Assembly: GCA_946479435.1 (NCBI GenBank)
Contig: CAMLFX010000014.1
Location: forward strand, 1-44,842
Direction: 5' to 3'
Length of the DNA stretch: 44,842 nt
Origin: an uncultured Sphingobacteriales bacterium
GTDB lineage: Bacteria; Bacteroidota; Bacteroidia; Chitinophagales; Chitinophagaceae
A program made the translations under genes and the position numbers. Shown one piece after another: positions 25,563-32,789 of the stretch. Each line of letters opens with the position of its first letter. The first letter of the stretch is position 1. Below the pieces are notes generated by a model. That model had not been told where the DNA came from, searched no databases, and saw nothing but the letters and a program-made list of their open reading frames with translations.

Positions 25563-27467
25563 ATGGGAAAAATTATTGGAATTGACTTAGGTACTACTAA
25601 CTCTTGCGTTGCCGTAATGGAAGGCAATGAGCCGGTAGTAATAGCTAACGACGAAGGACGCCGTACAACCCCTTCCATCGTAGCATTTTTGAAAAATGGT
25701 GAACGTAAAGTGGGTGATCCTGCAAAACGCCAGGCTATCACTAACCCAGTGAATACCATTATGTCTATTAAACGTTTTATGGGCCGCCGTTTCGATGAGG
25801 TGGGTGGCGAAATATCGCATAACACATACAAAATAGTAAAGGGAGAGAACAATACTCCGCGTGTAGATATAGATGGCCGTATGTACACCCCGCAGGAAAT
25901 ATCGGCTATGATCCTTCAGAAAATGAAGAAAACTGCCGAAGAATTCCTGGGCCAGGAAGTAAATGAAGCAGTTATTACCGTACCGGCATACTTTAACGAT
26001 GCGCAACGCCAGGCTACTAAGGAAGCGGGTGAAATAGCAGGTCTTAATGTACGCCGTATTATAAATGAACCTACAGCAGCAGCACTTGCTTATGGCCTTG
26101 ATAAGCAACATGCTGACAGCAAAATAGCTGTATTTGACCTTGGTGGTGGTACTTTTGACGTATCGATACTGGAACTGGGCGATGGTGTATTTGAAGTGAA
26201 ATCTACCAATGGTGATACGCACCTGGGTGGTGATGACTTCGATAAAGTGATAATGGACTGGCTGGCTGATGAATTTAAGAAAGATGAAGCTATCGACCTG
26301 CATAAAGACCCAATGTCATGGCAACGCCTGAAGGAAGCCGCGGAGAAAGCAAAGATCGAACTGTCTTCTTCTCAAGAAACTGAAATAAACCTTCCTTATA
26401 TAACTGCAGTTGACGGTGTACCTAAACACCTGGTACGTAAACTGAGCCGTGCTAAATTCGAACAGCTGTCGGACAGCCTTATAGAACGCACACTGGAACC
26501 TTGCCGTAAAGCATTGAAAGACGCAGGCCTTAGCACCAGCGATATACACGAAGTAATACTTGTAGGCGGATCAACCCGTATACCTAAAGTACAGGAAGTA
26601 GTAGAGAAATTCTTTGGTAAAAAACCACACAAGGGTGTGAACCCTGATGAGGTGGTAGCCGTAGGTGCTGCTATACAAGGTGGCGTATTGACCGGCGACG
26701 TGAAAGATGTATTGTTACTTGATGTGACTCCTCTTTCACTGGGTATAGAAACTATGGGTGGTGTAATGACCCGCCTGATAGAATCGAACACGACCATCCC
26801 TACCAAAAAGAGCGAAACTTTCTCTACAGCAAGCGATAACCAGCCAAGTGTTGAGATAAATGTAATACAAGGTGAACGCCCGATGGCAAAAGACAATAAG
26901 TCTTTAGGCCGCTTTATACTGGATGGCATTCCACCGGCACCACGTGGTGTACCACAGGTAGAAGTTATCTTCGATATAGATGCGAATGGTATACTACATG
27001 TAACTGCGAAAGATAAAGGCACCGGTAAACAACAAAACATACGTATTGAGGCAGGTAGCGGCTTGAGTAAAGAAGAAATAGAAAGGATGAAGAACGAAGC
27101 GAAAGCTAATGAAGAATCTGACAAACAAGTGCGTGAACGTGTTGAAAAACTAAATATGGCTGATGGCCTGGTCTTCAATACTGAAAAGCAGCTGAAAGAC
27201 TACGGAGATAAAATACCCGCCGACCAGAAAGCAACTATTGAAGCTGCTGCAACCAAACTGAAGGAAGCACACAAAGCTGAAGATATGGATGGTATAGATA
27301 AAGCGATGGAAGAACTGAACACAGCATGGCAAGCCGCCAGCCAGCACATATACAACGACCAGCAAAATGCAGGTGCACAAGGCGCTGAAAATGGGGCGCA
27401 ACAGCAACAAGAAGGTAACAATACCGATGGAAATGTAGCTGATGCTGAATACGAAGAAGTGAAGTAA
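25563..27467 (+). CDS. dnaK: Molecular chaperone DnaK (Hsp70)
   Basis: DnaK is the ATP-dependent Hsp70 chaperone of the cytoplasm, acting with DnaJ and GrpE, neither of which lies nearby. The 634-residue product shows the full ATPase domain: [16 protein letters not shown] at 5-20, [20 protein letters not shown] at about 190, [14 protein letters not shown] at about 335. The substrate-binding domain follows ([64 protein letters not shown]), then the helical lid and a disordered Gln/Asn-rich tail ending DAEYEEVK. Length and tail are typical. It is flanked by terminators on both sides and so is monocistronic. Confidence 0.98.
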   Translation: MGKIIGIDLGTTNSCVAVMEGNEPVVIANDEGRRTTPSIVAFLKNGERKVGDPAKRQAITNPVNTIMSIKRFMGRRFDEVGGEISHNTYKIVKGENNTPRVDIDGRMYTPQEISAMILQKMKKTAEEFLGQEVNEAVITVPAYFNDAQRQATKEAGEIAGLNVRRIINEPTAAALAYGLDKQHADSKIAVFDLGGGTFDVSILELGDGVFEVKSTNGDTHLGGDDFDKVIMDWLADEFKKDEAIDLHKDPMSWQRLKEAAEKAKIELSSSQETEINLPYITAVDGVPKHLVRKLSRAKFEQLSDSLIERTLEPCRKALKDAGLSTSDIHEVILVGGSTRIPKVQEVVEKFFGKKPHKGVNPDEVVAVGAAIQGGVLTGDVKDVLLLDVTPLSLGIETMGGVMTRLIESNTTIPTKKSETFSTASDNQPSVEINVIQGERPMAKDNKSLGRFILDGIPPAPRGVPQVEVIFDIDANGILHVTAKDKGTGKQQNIRIEAGSGLSKEEIERMKNEAKANEESDKQVRERVEKLNMADGLVFNTEKQLKDYGDKIPADQKATIEAAATKLKEAHKAEDMDGIDKAMEELNTAWQAASQHIYNDQQNAGAQGAENGAQQQQEGNNTDGNVADAEYEEVK

Positions 27468-27498
27468 AAGTTAATAGATCGATTATAGGTTTTAGAGG

Positions 27499-27529
27499 AA
27501 CTGCCGGTATATACCGGCAGTTTTTTTTA
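27499..27529 (+). terminator. Terminator of dnaK
   Basis: A perfect palindrome (AACTGCCGGTAT / ATACCGGCAGTT) followed by a run of eight T, starting 31 bp after the dnaK stop. Confidence 0.93.
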
Positions 27530-27655
27530 TTTTATTGAAATTCAACGATATTAATTTTACATGGTTTTCTATATAAAGCTGTACGAAAAATCACCCTGTT
27601 TTACCCTACTGCTGGCATAGTGTTTTAGCATTATTCTGTACAAAATTTTAGAATC

Positions 27656-27838
27656 ATGAAAAACGTACGTAAAAACGAAGAGAAAGACACAAGACATCTG
27701 AAGACATCGACACCACAAAAATCCGGCACTAACAAAGACCGGGATTTGCGGGAAGACCGCGACCTGCGCGAAGATCGTGACATGGGTCAGTCTTCAAGAC
27801 AAAGCGATAAGAAAAACGCTCCTGGCCGCGATAGGTAG
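27656..27838 (+). CDS. Small highly charged protein of unknown function
   Basis: A 60-residue protein starting MKNVRKNEEKDTRHLKTSTP. It has no signal peptide, no hydrophobic segment and no Cys, Trp, Phe, Tyr or Ile, so it is very probably disordered and cytoplasmic. Near the middle a charged unit (RDLRED) is repeated, then degenerates to RDMGQ. Support for a real gene is the ATG start, a dedicated terminator 34 bp after the stop and its position in an otherwise empty gap between dnaK and the DinB gene. I do not recognise the family. Stress-related small disordered proteins look similar, but that is only a possibility. Confidence 0.6.
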   Translation: MKNVRKNEEKDTRHLKTSTPQKSGTNKDRDLREDRDLREDRDMGQSSRQSDKKNAPGRDR

Positions 27839-27871
27839 TAGGTTGTTTAGTAATTGATTATTAATTAAATA

Positions 27872-27904
27872 AAAATAAGAGAAGCAATGTGCTTCTCTTA
27901 TTTT
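27872..27904. terminator. Bidirectional terminator between the 60-aa gene and the DinB gene
   Basis: A perfect 15-bp stem (AAAATAAGAGAAGCA with its complement) and a 3-nt loop. It has T-rich sequence on both exits and overlaps the last codons of the convergent DinB gene, so it serves both transcripts. Confidence 0.9.
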
Positions 27905-28383
27905 GTGGTAAATACTGACATATCCGTTGAAGGTATCCTTGCTATACCTACTTGCCTTAACATAGTGACCAGCTGCCCACGATGATAGGTATTGTGGTTG
28001 AATGCATGCAACAAGGTATGACCAACCTGCATTTTATGCGGTTGTTTATCACGATAAAACTGGAATACATGCGTAAACGAATTATCATCAAATTGTTTTT
28101 CAGTAAACGCCACTAATTCTTTGCTACTTCCCAGCCACATATCGCATAGTTCATTTATTACTCTCTCACTATCATCCATCCAAACAGGGTTTTCTACCAG
28201 GTTCAGGCGTTGCAGCCATATATTCTCGGCCCTTACGCAATGCCATACCGTTTTATGAATGGTAGGGAAGCTGCTCACCAGTTCCGTATCCAGTTTTTCA
28301 ACGGGTAGTTTTGCTATTACTTCTATCATGCGGCTATTAGCCCATAAATTATACTTAGCCAACATAAGTAATGTTTCCTTCAT
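27898..28383 (-). CDS. DinB-family protein
   Basis: A 161-residue four-helix-bundle protein of the DinB/YfiT superfamily, often metal-dependent. Seen are LLMLAKYNLWANSRMIEVI at the N-terminus, HKTVWHCVRAENIWLQRL with the first metal-ligand His, and HAFNHNTYHRGQLVTMLRQVG with the two other His. Substrate unknown; related proteins are thiol-S-transferases or of unknown role. I chose the ATG at 28383. The frame opens further to a TTG at 28437, but this would overlap the divergent PLP-enzyme gene and adds residues outside the fold. Confidence 0.88.
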   Translation of the reverse strand: MKETLLMLAKYNLWANSRMIEVIAKLPVEKLDTELVSSFPTIHKTVWHCVRAENIWLQRLNLVENPVWMDDSERVINELCDMWLGSSKELVAFTEKQFDDNSFTHVFQFYRDKQPHKMQVGHTLLHAFNHNTYHRGQLVTMLRQVGIARIPSTDMSVFTTK

Positions 28384-28392
28384 GCTATATTG

Positions 28393-28400
28393 TAACTTTG
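28393..28400 (+). promoter_or_regulatory. -7 element upstream of the PLP-enzyme gene
   Basis: TAACTTTG, an exact TAnnTTTG match, 24 bp before the ATG at 28425, in the 41-bp gap shared with the divergent DinB gene. No clear -33 TTG partner. Confidence 0.5.
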
Positions 28401-28424
28401 CGTGCAAATTAACTAAGTCTGTTG

Positions 28425-29648
28425 ATGGCTGATACAACTAATAAAGGATTTGATACCCTCTGTATACATGGTGGTCACCATCCTGAAAGCAACAGGGCGC
28501 ATCTTACCCCCATATATGCATCCAGCACCTATACATTCGATACTGCTGAACAAGGTATAGCAGTTTTTCAACAGCAGGAAGAAGGATATATATACGGCCG
28601 ATTCGGCAACCCTAATACCAACGAAGCAGAAGAAAAAATAGCGTTACTGGAAGCTTACGGGCTTACCGATGAAAAAGGCGAGCAACTGAAGCTGAAAGCT
28701 ATACTACATGCATCGGGTATGGCAGCTATTACTACCATGCTGCTGGGCAACCTGAAGAGTGGAGATAAGATCATTACCCATAAGTCTTTGTACGGCGGTA
28801 CGCAGGAAATGATCGATAAGATATTGCCTAACCTGGGTATTGAAGCTGTCATTGTTGACTTCCATAATATTGATGAAGTAGCGAAAGCCATTGAAGGGAA
28901 TAAAGGCATCAAAATGATGTACCTGGAAACACCGGCCAACCCTACCCTACAATGTATAGATCTGGAAACGCTGACTAAACTTGGTAAGCAACATAACCTG
29001 GTACTTTGCGCCGATAATACATTTGCCACACCTTACCTCCAACAGCCATTCAAATATGGTGTTGATTTTGTAATGCATAGCACTACAAAATTCCTGAACG
29101 GGCACGGCACGGCAGTTGGTGGTATACTGATAGGCAGCGACCTGCAAAAGATGAATACGACCATTACCAAAGCGCACCGCTTGTTGGGTGGTAACAGCAA
29201 TGCATTCGAAGCATTTTTGTTGAATAATGGCTTGCGCACTTTTAGCCTGCGCATGGAACGCCATTGCAGCAATGCTGAGAAGGTTGCCAACTATTTAGAG
29301 CAACACGAAGCAGTAGCCAAAGTGAATTACTTAGGGCTTACATCGCACCCCGACTATGCTATTGCACAAAAGCAAATGAAGCACCCCGGTGCAATGCTGA
29401 GCTTTGAATTGAAAGGTGGCTTTGATGCAGGCGTAGCATTCATTAACAAACTGAAACTGTGTATAAGTGCAGTATCGCTAGGTACTTGCGATACACTGAT
29501 CAGTCACCCAGCCTCTACAACACACGTAGGCGTGCCTCGCGAAAAGCGGATTGACTTCGGCATAACCGATGGATTGATACGCCTGAGTGTAGGTATAGAG
29601 AACGTAGAAGATATTATAAACGATTTACAACAAGCATTGTCAAATTGA
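28425..29648 (+). CDS. Trans-sulfuration PLP-dependent enzyme (cystathionine gamma-synthase / methionine gamma-lyase family)
   Basis: A 407-residue member of the Cys/Met-metabolism PLP family. Markers are GFDTLCIHGGHHPESNRAHL at the N-terminus, YGRFGNPNTNEAEEKIALLE, YLETPANPTLQCIDL, the PLP Asp in LCADNTFATPYLQQP and the Schiff-base lysine K222 in HSTTKFLNGHG. The C-terminal LGTCDTLISHPASTTH and GLIRLSVGIENVEDIINDL bind the carboxylate side. It could act as O-succinyl- or O-acetylhomoserine sulfhydrylase, cystathionine gamma-synthase or methionine gamma-lyase; sequence alone does not let me choose. Start at the ATG at 28425, one codon after an alternative TTG. Confidence 0.92.
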   Translation: MADTTNKGFDTLCIHGGHHPESNRAHLTPIYASSTYTFDTAEQGIAVFQQQEEGYIYGRFGNPNTNEAEEKIALLEAYGLTDEKGEQLKLKAILHASGMAAITTMLLGNLKSGDKIITHKSLYGGTQEMIDKILPNLGIEAVIVDFHNIDEVAKAIEGNKGIKMMYLETPANPTLQCIDLETLTKLGKQHNLVLCADNTFATPYLQQPFKYGVDFVMHSTTKFLNGHGTAVGGILIGSDLQKMNTTITKAHRLLGGNSNAFEAFLLNNGLRTFSLRMERHCSNAEKVANYLEQHEAVAKVNYLGLTSHPDYAIAQKQMKHPGAMLSFELKGGFDAGVAFINKLKLCISAVSLGTCDTLISHPASTTHVGVPREKRIDFGITDGLIRLSVGIENVEDIINDLQQALSN

Positions 29649-29649
29649 T

Positions 29650-29670
29650 TTGATGATGTGATAATTTGAT
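29650..29670 (+). repeat. Left inverted repeat flanking the four-helix-bundle gene
   Basis: A 21-bp unit of TTTGAT/GTGAT-type words, starting TTGATGATGTGAT. It matches the reverse complement of 30053-30073 at 19 of 21 positions. It begins two bases after the stop of the PLP-enzyme gene and is followed by GATTAGCT. Confidence 0.75.
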
Positions 29671-29684
29671 GATTAGCTGACTAT

Positions 29685-30047
29685 ATGCAGGAGAATCTTA
29701 GAAAAGAAAACATAATTGTCAAGCTTAGTTTTGAGCTTGCGGTTGATGCTGTTGACTTCTGCGATAAACTGGACAATCTTAAAAAATGGTCGTTAGCCAA
29801 TCAAATCTTACGTGCGGCATTGTCAATAGGTGCTAATATTAAAGAAGCCCAAAATGCCGAAAGCAAAAATGACTTTATCCATAAAATGAAAATAGCAGCT
29901 AAAGAAGCTGAAGAACTTGAATTTTATTTTGAAGTTTGTAATGCTGCTCCAAGTTTACCTAACTGCCTTCACTTATCTGAAAAAACAGAATCAATATGTA
30001 AGATATTGAGTAAGATAGTCTCAACATCAAAAGCAATTACGAATTAA
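29685..30047 (+). CDS. Four-helix-bundle protein (S23 / 23S rRNA intervening-sequence protein family)
   Basis: A 120-residue all-helical protein with the family pattern: NIIVKLSFELAVDAVDFCDKL, then WSLANQILRAALSIGANIKEAQNAESKNDFIHKMKIAAKEAEELEFYFEVC, and a final helix (SEKTESICKILSKIVSTSKAI). Members are encoded in intervening sequences of 23S rRNA in some bacteria, and also stand alone in large numbers in Bacteroidota. The related Avd protein serves diversity-generating retroelements, but no reverse transcriptase or template repeat is visible here. Molecular function is unknown. The gene and its two repeats form a compact insert of about 425 bp between two metabolic genes, which suggests gain by transposition. 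It is probably read through from the upstream promoter. Confidence 0.9.
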   Translation: MQENLRKENIIVKLSFELAVDAVDFCDKLDNLKKWSLANQILRAALSIGANIKEAQNAESKNDFIHKMKIAAKEAEELEFYFEVCNAAPSLPNCLHLSEKTESICKILSKIVSTSKAITN

Positions 30048-30052
30048 CAATT

Positions 30053-30073
30053 ATCAAATAATCACATTATCAA
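30053..30073 (-). repeat. Right inverted repeat flanking the four-helix-bundle gene
   Basis: The reverse complement of this 21-bp stretch agrees with 29650-29670 at 19 of 21 bases. It starts 6 bp after the stop of the four-helix-bundle gene and is followed by the palindrome ATTAGCTAAT before the thiolase ATG. Confidence 0.75.
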
Positions 30074-30084
30074 ATTAGCTAATC

Positions 30085-31278
30085 ATGGTAGCATATATAG
30101 TAGATGCAATACGTACCCCTGTAGGCAAATATGGTGGCAGCCTTTCATCTGTTAGGCCTGATGATCTTTTGGCGCACGTTATTAAAACAATTGTTGAACG
30201 CAATCCATCGATAGATGTAAATGCTATTGAAGATGTGATAGCCGGTGCTGCAAACCAGTCGGGTGAAGATAACCGCGACGTAGCACGCATGGCAGCACTA
30301 CTGGCAGGCTTGCCTGTAACAGTAGGTGGCAGTACTGTAAACAGGTTATGTGCTTCAGGCCTGCAATCTATCATGGATGCAGCACGCGCTATAATGTGCG
30401 GCGATGGAGAGTTGTTTATAGCAGGTGGCGTGGAAAGTATGAGTCGCGCACCATTTGTTATGGGCAAAGCAGATAGTGCTTTTGGACGTAACCAGCAGAT
30501 GTTCGATACCACATTGGGCTGGCGCTTCATCAACCCTAAGTTGAGTGCTATACACCACCCATACTCAATGGGCGAAACTGCTGAGAATGTAGCTGAGCGC
30601 TACAATGTAAGCCGCGAAGCGCAGGATAAGTTTGCCATGAGCAGCCAGCAGAAATACGCTACTGCACATAAGGAAGGTAAATTCAAAGACGAAATAACAC
30701 CTGTAACTGTTGCACTAGGCAAGGGTAAAACAATGGTCTTTGATACCGATGAACATCCACGCGAAACTAGTCTTGAAAAACTGGGCGAACTGAAACCTGC
30801 TTTTAAAAAAGATGGTACGGTAACTGCGGGTAATGCTGCAGGTATCAATGACGGTGCTGCGGTATTGCTGTTAGCATCGGAAGAAGCGGTGAAGAAATAC
30901 AACCTGAAACCTATTGCTAAAATAAAGAGCATGGCTATAGCGGGTGTTGACCCTGCAATAATGGGTATAGGCCCTATACCTGCTACACAAAAAGCATTGA
31001 AGCGTGCAGGTATCGAAGCAAAAGACCTTGACCTGATAGAACTGAATGAAGCATTCGCTGCACAGGGTATCCCATGTATGCAGGAGCTTGGTTTGGATGA
31101 AAGTAAAGTGAACGTAAATGGTGGCTCGATAGCTATTGGCCACCCATTGGGCTGCAGTGGTGCTCGTATATCTACTACCCTGTTGTACGAGCTGAAACGC
31201 CGTGGTGGTAAGTACGGACTGGCAACTATGTGTATAGGTGTTGGGCAGGGCGCCGCTATTATTTATGAAATGGTGTAG
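30085..31278 (+). CDS. Thiolase (acetyl-CoA C-acyltransferase family)
   Basis: A 397-residue thiolase with complete catalytic set: nucleophile C89 (NRLCASGLQS), H353 (IAIGHPLGCSGAR) and C383 (ATMCIGVGQG). It begins VDAIRTPVGKYGGSL, the normal N-terminus. Length and motifs fit degradative thiolases, including the beta-ketoadipyl-CoA type (PcaF), and EDVIAGAANQSGEDNRDVARM resembles that subgroup. It may cleave 3-oxoacyl-CoA or condense acetyl-CoA; I cannot choose by sequence alone. The ACMSD-type gene follows after 40 bp, hinting at a joint role in aromatic or tryptophan-derived acid breakdown. Confidence 0.93.
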   Translation: MVAYIVDAIRTPVGKYGGSLSSVRPDDLLAHVIKTIVERNPSIDVNAIEDVIAGAANQSGEDNRDVARMAALLAGLPVTVGGSTVNRLCASGLQSIMDAARAIMCGDGELFIAGGVESMSRAPFVMGKADSAFGRNQQMFDTTLGWRFINPKLSAIHHPYSMGETAENVAERYNVSREAQDKFAMSSQQKYATAHKEGKFKDEITPVTVALGKGKTMVFDTDEHPRETSLEKLGELKPAFKKDGTVTAGNAAGINDGAAVLLLASEEAVKKYNLKPIAKIKSMAIAGVDPAIMGIGPIPATQKALKRAGIEAKDLDLIELNEAFAAQGIPCMQELGLDESKVNVNGGSIAIGHPLGCSGARISTTLLYELKRRGGKYGLATMCIGVGQGAAIIYEMV

Positions 31279-31318
31279 AGCATTTTGAGTTTTTACTTTT
31301 GAATTTTGAATTCGCAGC

Positions 31319-32326
31319 ATGAAGATCGATATACATACGCATATAATGCCCGAGCATATACCTAACTGGTTTCAAAAGTTTGGGTATGGAGAGTTTATAC
31401 ACTTAGAGCACCACAAGCCTTGCTGCGCTAAAATGATAAAGGGCGATAAAGTTTTCCGCGAAGTAGAACAGAATTGCTGGGACCCCGCCTTGCGCACCAA
31501 AGAAATGGATATGACAGAAGTAGGTGTGCAAGTACTATCAACTATACCGGTATTGTTCAACTACTGGGCCAAGCCGGAGCATGGCATAGAAACAGCGCGT
31601 TTCTTCAACGATCATATTGCACAATGCGTTACGCTTTACCCCAAACGTTTTATAGGCATAGGCACTGTGCCTTTACAGGATATTGACCTGTCTATAAAAG
31701 AGATGGAGCGTTGTGTGAAGGAGCTGAAAATGCCGGGGCTAGAAATAGGCTCGAACATCAATGGTAAAAACCTGAGTGACCCTTATTTCAATCCTTTTTG
31801 GGAAGCTGCTGAAGAACTGGGCTGCTGCCTGTTCGTACACCCCTGGGAAATGATGGGCGAGAAAGATATGCAAAAATACTGGCTGCCCTGGCTGGTAGGT
31901 ATGCCCGCTGAAACAGCACGCGCTATCAGCTCTATGATATTTGGAGGTGTATTAGCGCGCTACCCTAAGTTGCGTGTAGCATTTGCACACGGTGGTGGTA
32001 GCTTTCCATTCACCATTGGCCGTATAGAGCATGGTTTCAATGTGCGCCCCGATCTTTGCGCTATTGATAATAACGTAAACCCGCGCGAGTACCTGGGCAA
32101 GTTTTGGATAGATGCATTAGTACACGACCCTAAAGCGTTGGACTATGTAGTGGACGTTATTGGCCAGGATAAAATATGCATGGGTAGCGATTACCCTTTC
32201 CCGCTGGGCGAACACCACCCCGGTAAGCTGATAGAAAGCATGAGCTATGCAAAAGAGCTGAAAGATAAATTGCTATTTGAAAATGCCCTGAACTGGATGA
32301 ACATTCCACATACGCATTTTCATTAA
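31319..32326 (+). CDS. 2-amino-3-carboxymuconate-6-semialdehyde decarboxylase (ACMSD) family amidohydrolase
   Basis: A 335-residue TIM-barrel amidohydrolase. Metal-binding residues are in the first strand (DIHTHIMPEH: H6 and H8), LFVHPWEMMG (about 170), VAFAHGGGSFPF (about 225) and GSDYPFPLGEHHP (about 290). The HPWEMMG and SDYPFPLGE patterns are those of ACMSD, which decarboxylates the ring-opened product of 3-hydroxyanthranilate in the kynurenine pathway and steers carbon away from quinolinate. Its close relative, gamma-resorcylate decarboxylase, differs in these motifs. No other kynurenine-pathway gene lies within the window. It is probably co-transcribed with the thiolase. Confidence 0.9.
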   Translation: MKIDIHTHIMPEHIPNWFQKFGYGEFIHLEHHKPCCAKMIKGDKVFREVEQNCWDPALRTKEMDMTEVGVQVLSTIPVLFNYWAKPEHGIETARFFNDHIAQCVTLYPKRFIGIGTVPLQDIDLSIKEMERCVKELKMPGLEIGSNINGKNLSDPYFNPFWEAAEELGCCLFVHPWEMMGEKDMQKYWLPWLVGMPAETARAISSMIFGGVLARYPKLRVAFAHGGGSFPFTIGRIEHGFNVRPDLCAIDNNVNPREYLGKFWIDALVHDPKALDYVVDVIGQDKICMGSDYPFPLGEHHPGKLIESMSYAKELKDKLLFENALNWMNIPHTHFH

Positions 32327-32428
32327 TTCTCATTATAGTAATTTAAATCCGCAATTAACGGCAACACAACAGTTGTTTCAACATGGCATGACTATTTAAG
32401 CATGTTAACTGTAACAAATGTTTTCTTT

Positions 32429-32647
32429 ATGAAAAGCGTATGCAGTTATTTATCGGTTTTTGCAATTACATTAATAGTTGCTACCGGATGTTCTAAGAAA
32501 GAAAGTGGGGTATGTTATTGCAAATACCTGAGTGGTGATAAGAAAGAATATAACCTTACAAACCTGGACAGAAGCAAAGCACAAGACTCCTGCAATACGT
32601 TAGATGGCTATGCAGAAGCATTTGCCGGCGATTGCAGCTTAAAATAA
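32429..32647 (+). CDS. Small Cys-rich lipoprotein
   Basis: A 72-residue protein starting at the ATG at 32429; an ATG at 32402 in frame would put nine unneeded residues before the signal peptide. The signal peptide MKSVCSYLSVFAITLIVATGC ends in a lipobox with Cys21. The mature part of about 50 residues has four more Cys (VCYCKYL, DSCNTL, GDCSLK), enough for two disulfide bonds in the periplasm. I do not recognise the family. A strong terminator follows 20 bp after the stop. Confidence 0.7.
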   Translation: MKSVCSYLSVFAITLIVATGCSKKESGVCYCKYLSGDKKEYNLTNLDRSKAQDSCNTLDGYAEAFAGDCSLK

Positions 32648-32667
32648 ATATTGTCAACAAAAAAGAA

Positions 32668-32704
32668 ATACCCTCCGCAATGCAGCACGGAGGGTATTGT
32701 TTTC
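32668..32704. terminator. Bidirectional terminator between the small lipoprotein and the first receptor gene
   Basis: A perfect 10-bp stem (ATACCCTCCG / CGGAGGGTAT) with a 10-nt loop and T-rich exits on both strands (TGTTTT on plus, TTTCTTTTTTG on minus). The convergent receptor gene ends 86 bp further on. Confidence 0.85.
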
Positions 32705-32789
32705 AGTACTGTAGTGACGCAGTACATTGTTCATTTGGTTATTGTGTTTGACGTATAAATGAGGGAATTGGTTACAATTAAGCAATAAT

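Noticed and set aside
25587..26303. 238-residue open frame on the minus strand inside dnaK
   Set aside because: Shadow of dnaK in another frame; no recognisable motif.
26396..27178. 260-residue open frame on the minus strand inside dnaK
   Set aside because: Antisense to the dnaK coding sequence; Ser/Pro/Thr-rich without any domain.
28384..28424. SAM riboswitch before the trans-sulfuration gene
   Set aside because: The leader is only about 25 nt after the predicted promoter, too short for a riboswitch.
29685..30047. Diversity-generating retroelement accessory protein (Avd)
   Set aside because: The fold is related, but no reverse transcriptase, template repeat or variable-region gene is near.
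32705..32725. Second small hairpin (GTACTG / CAGTAC) after the lipoprotein terminator
   Set aside because: Only 6 bp, with no T run; not supported as a terminator.
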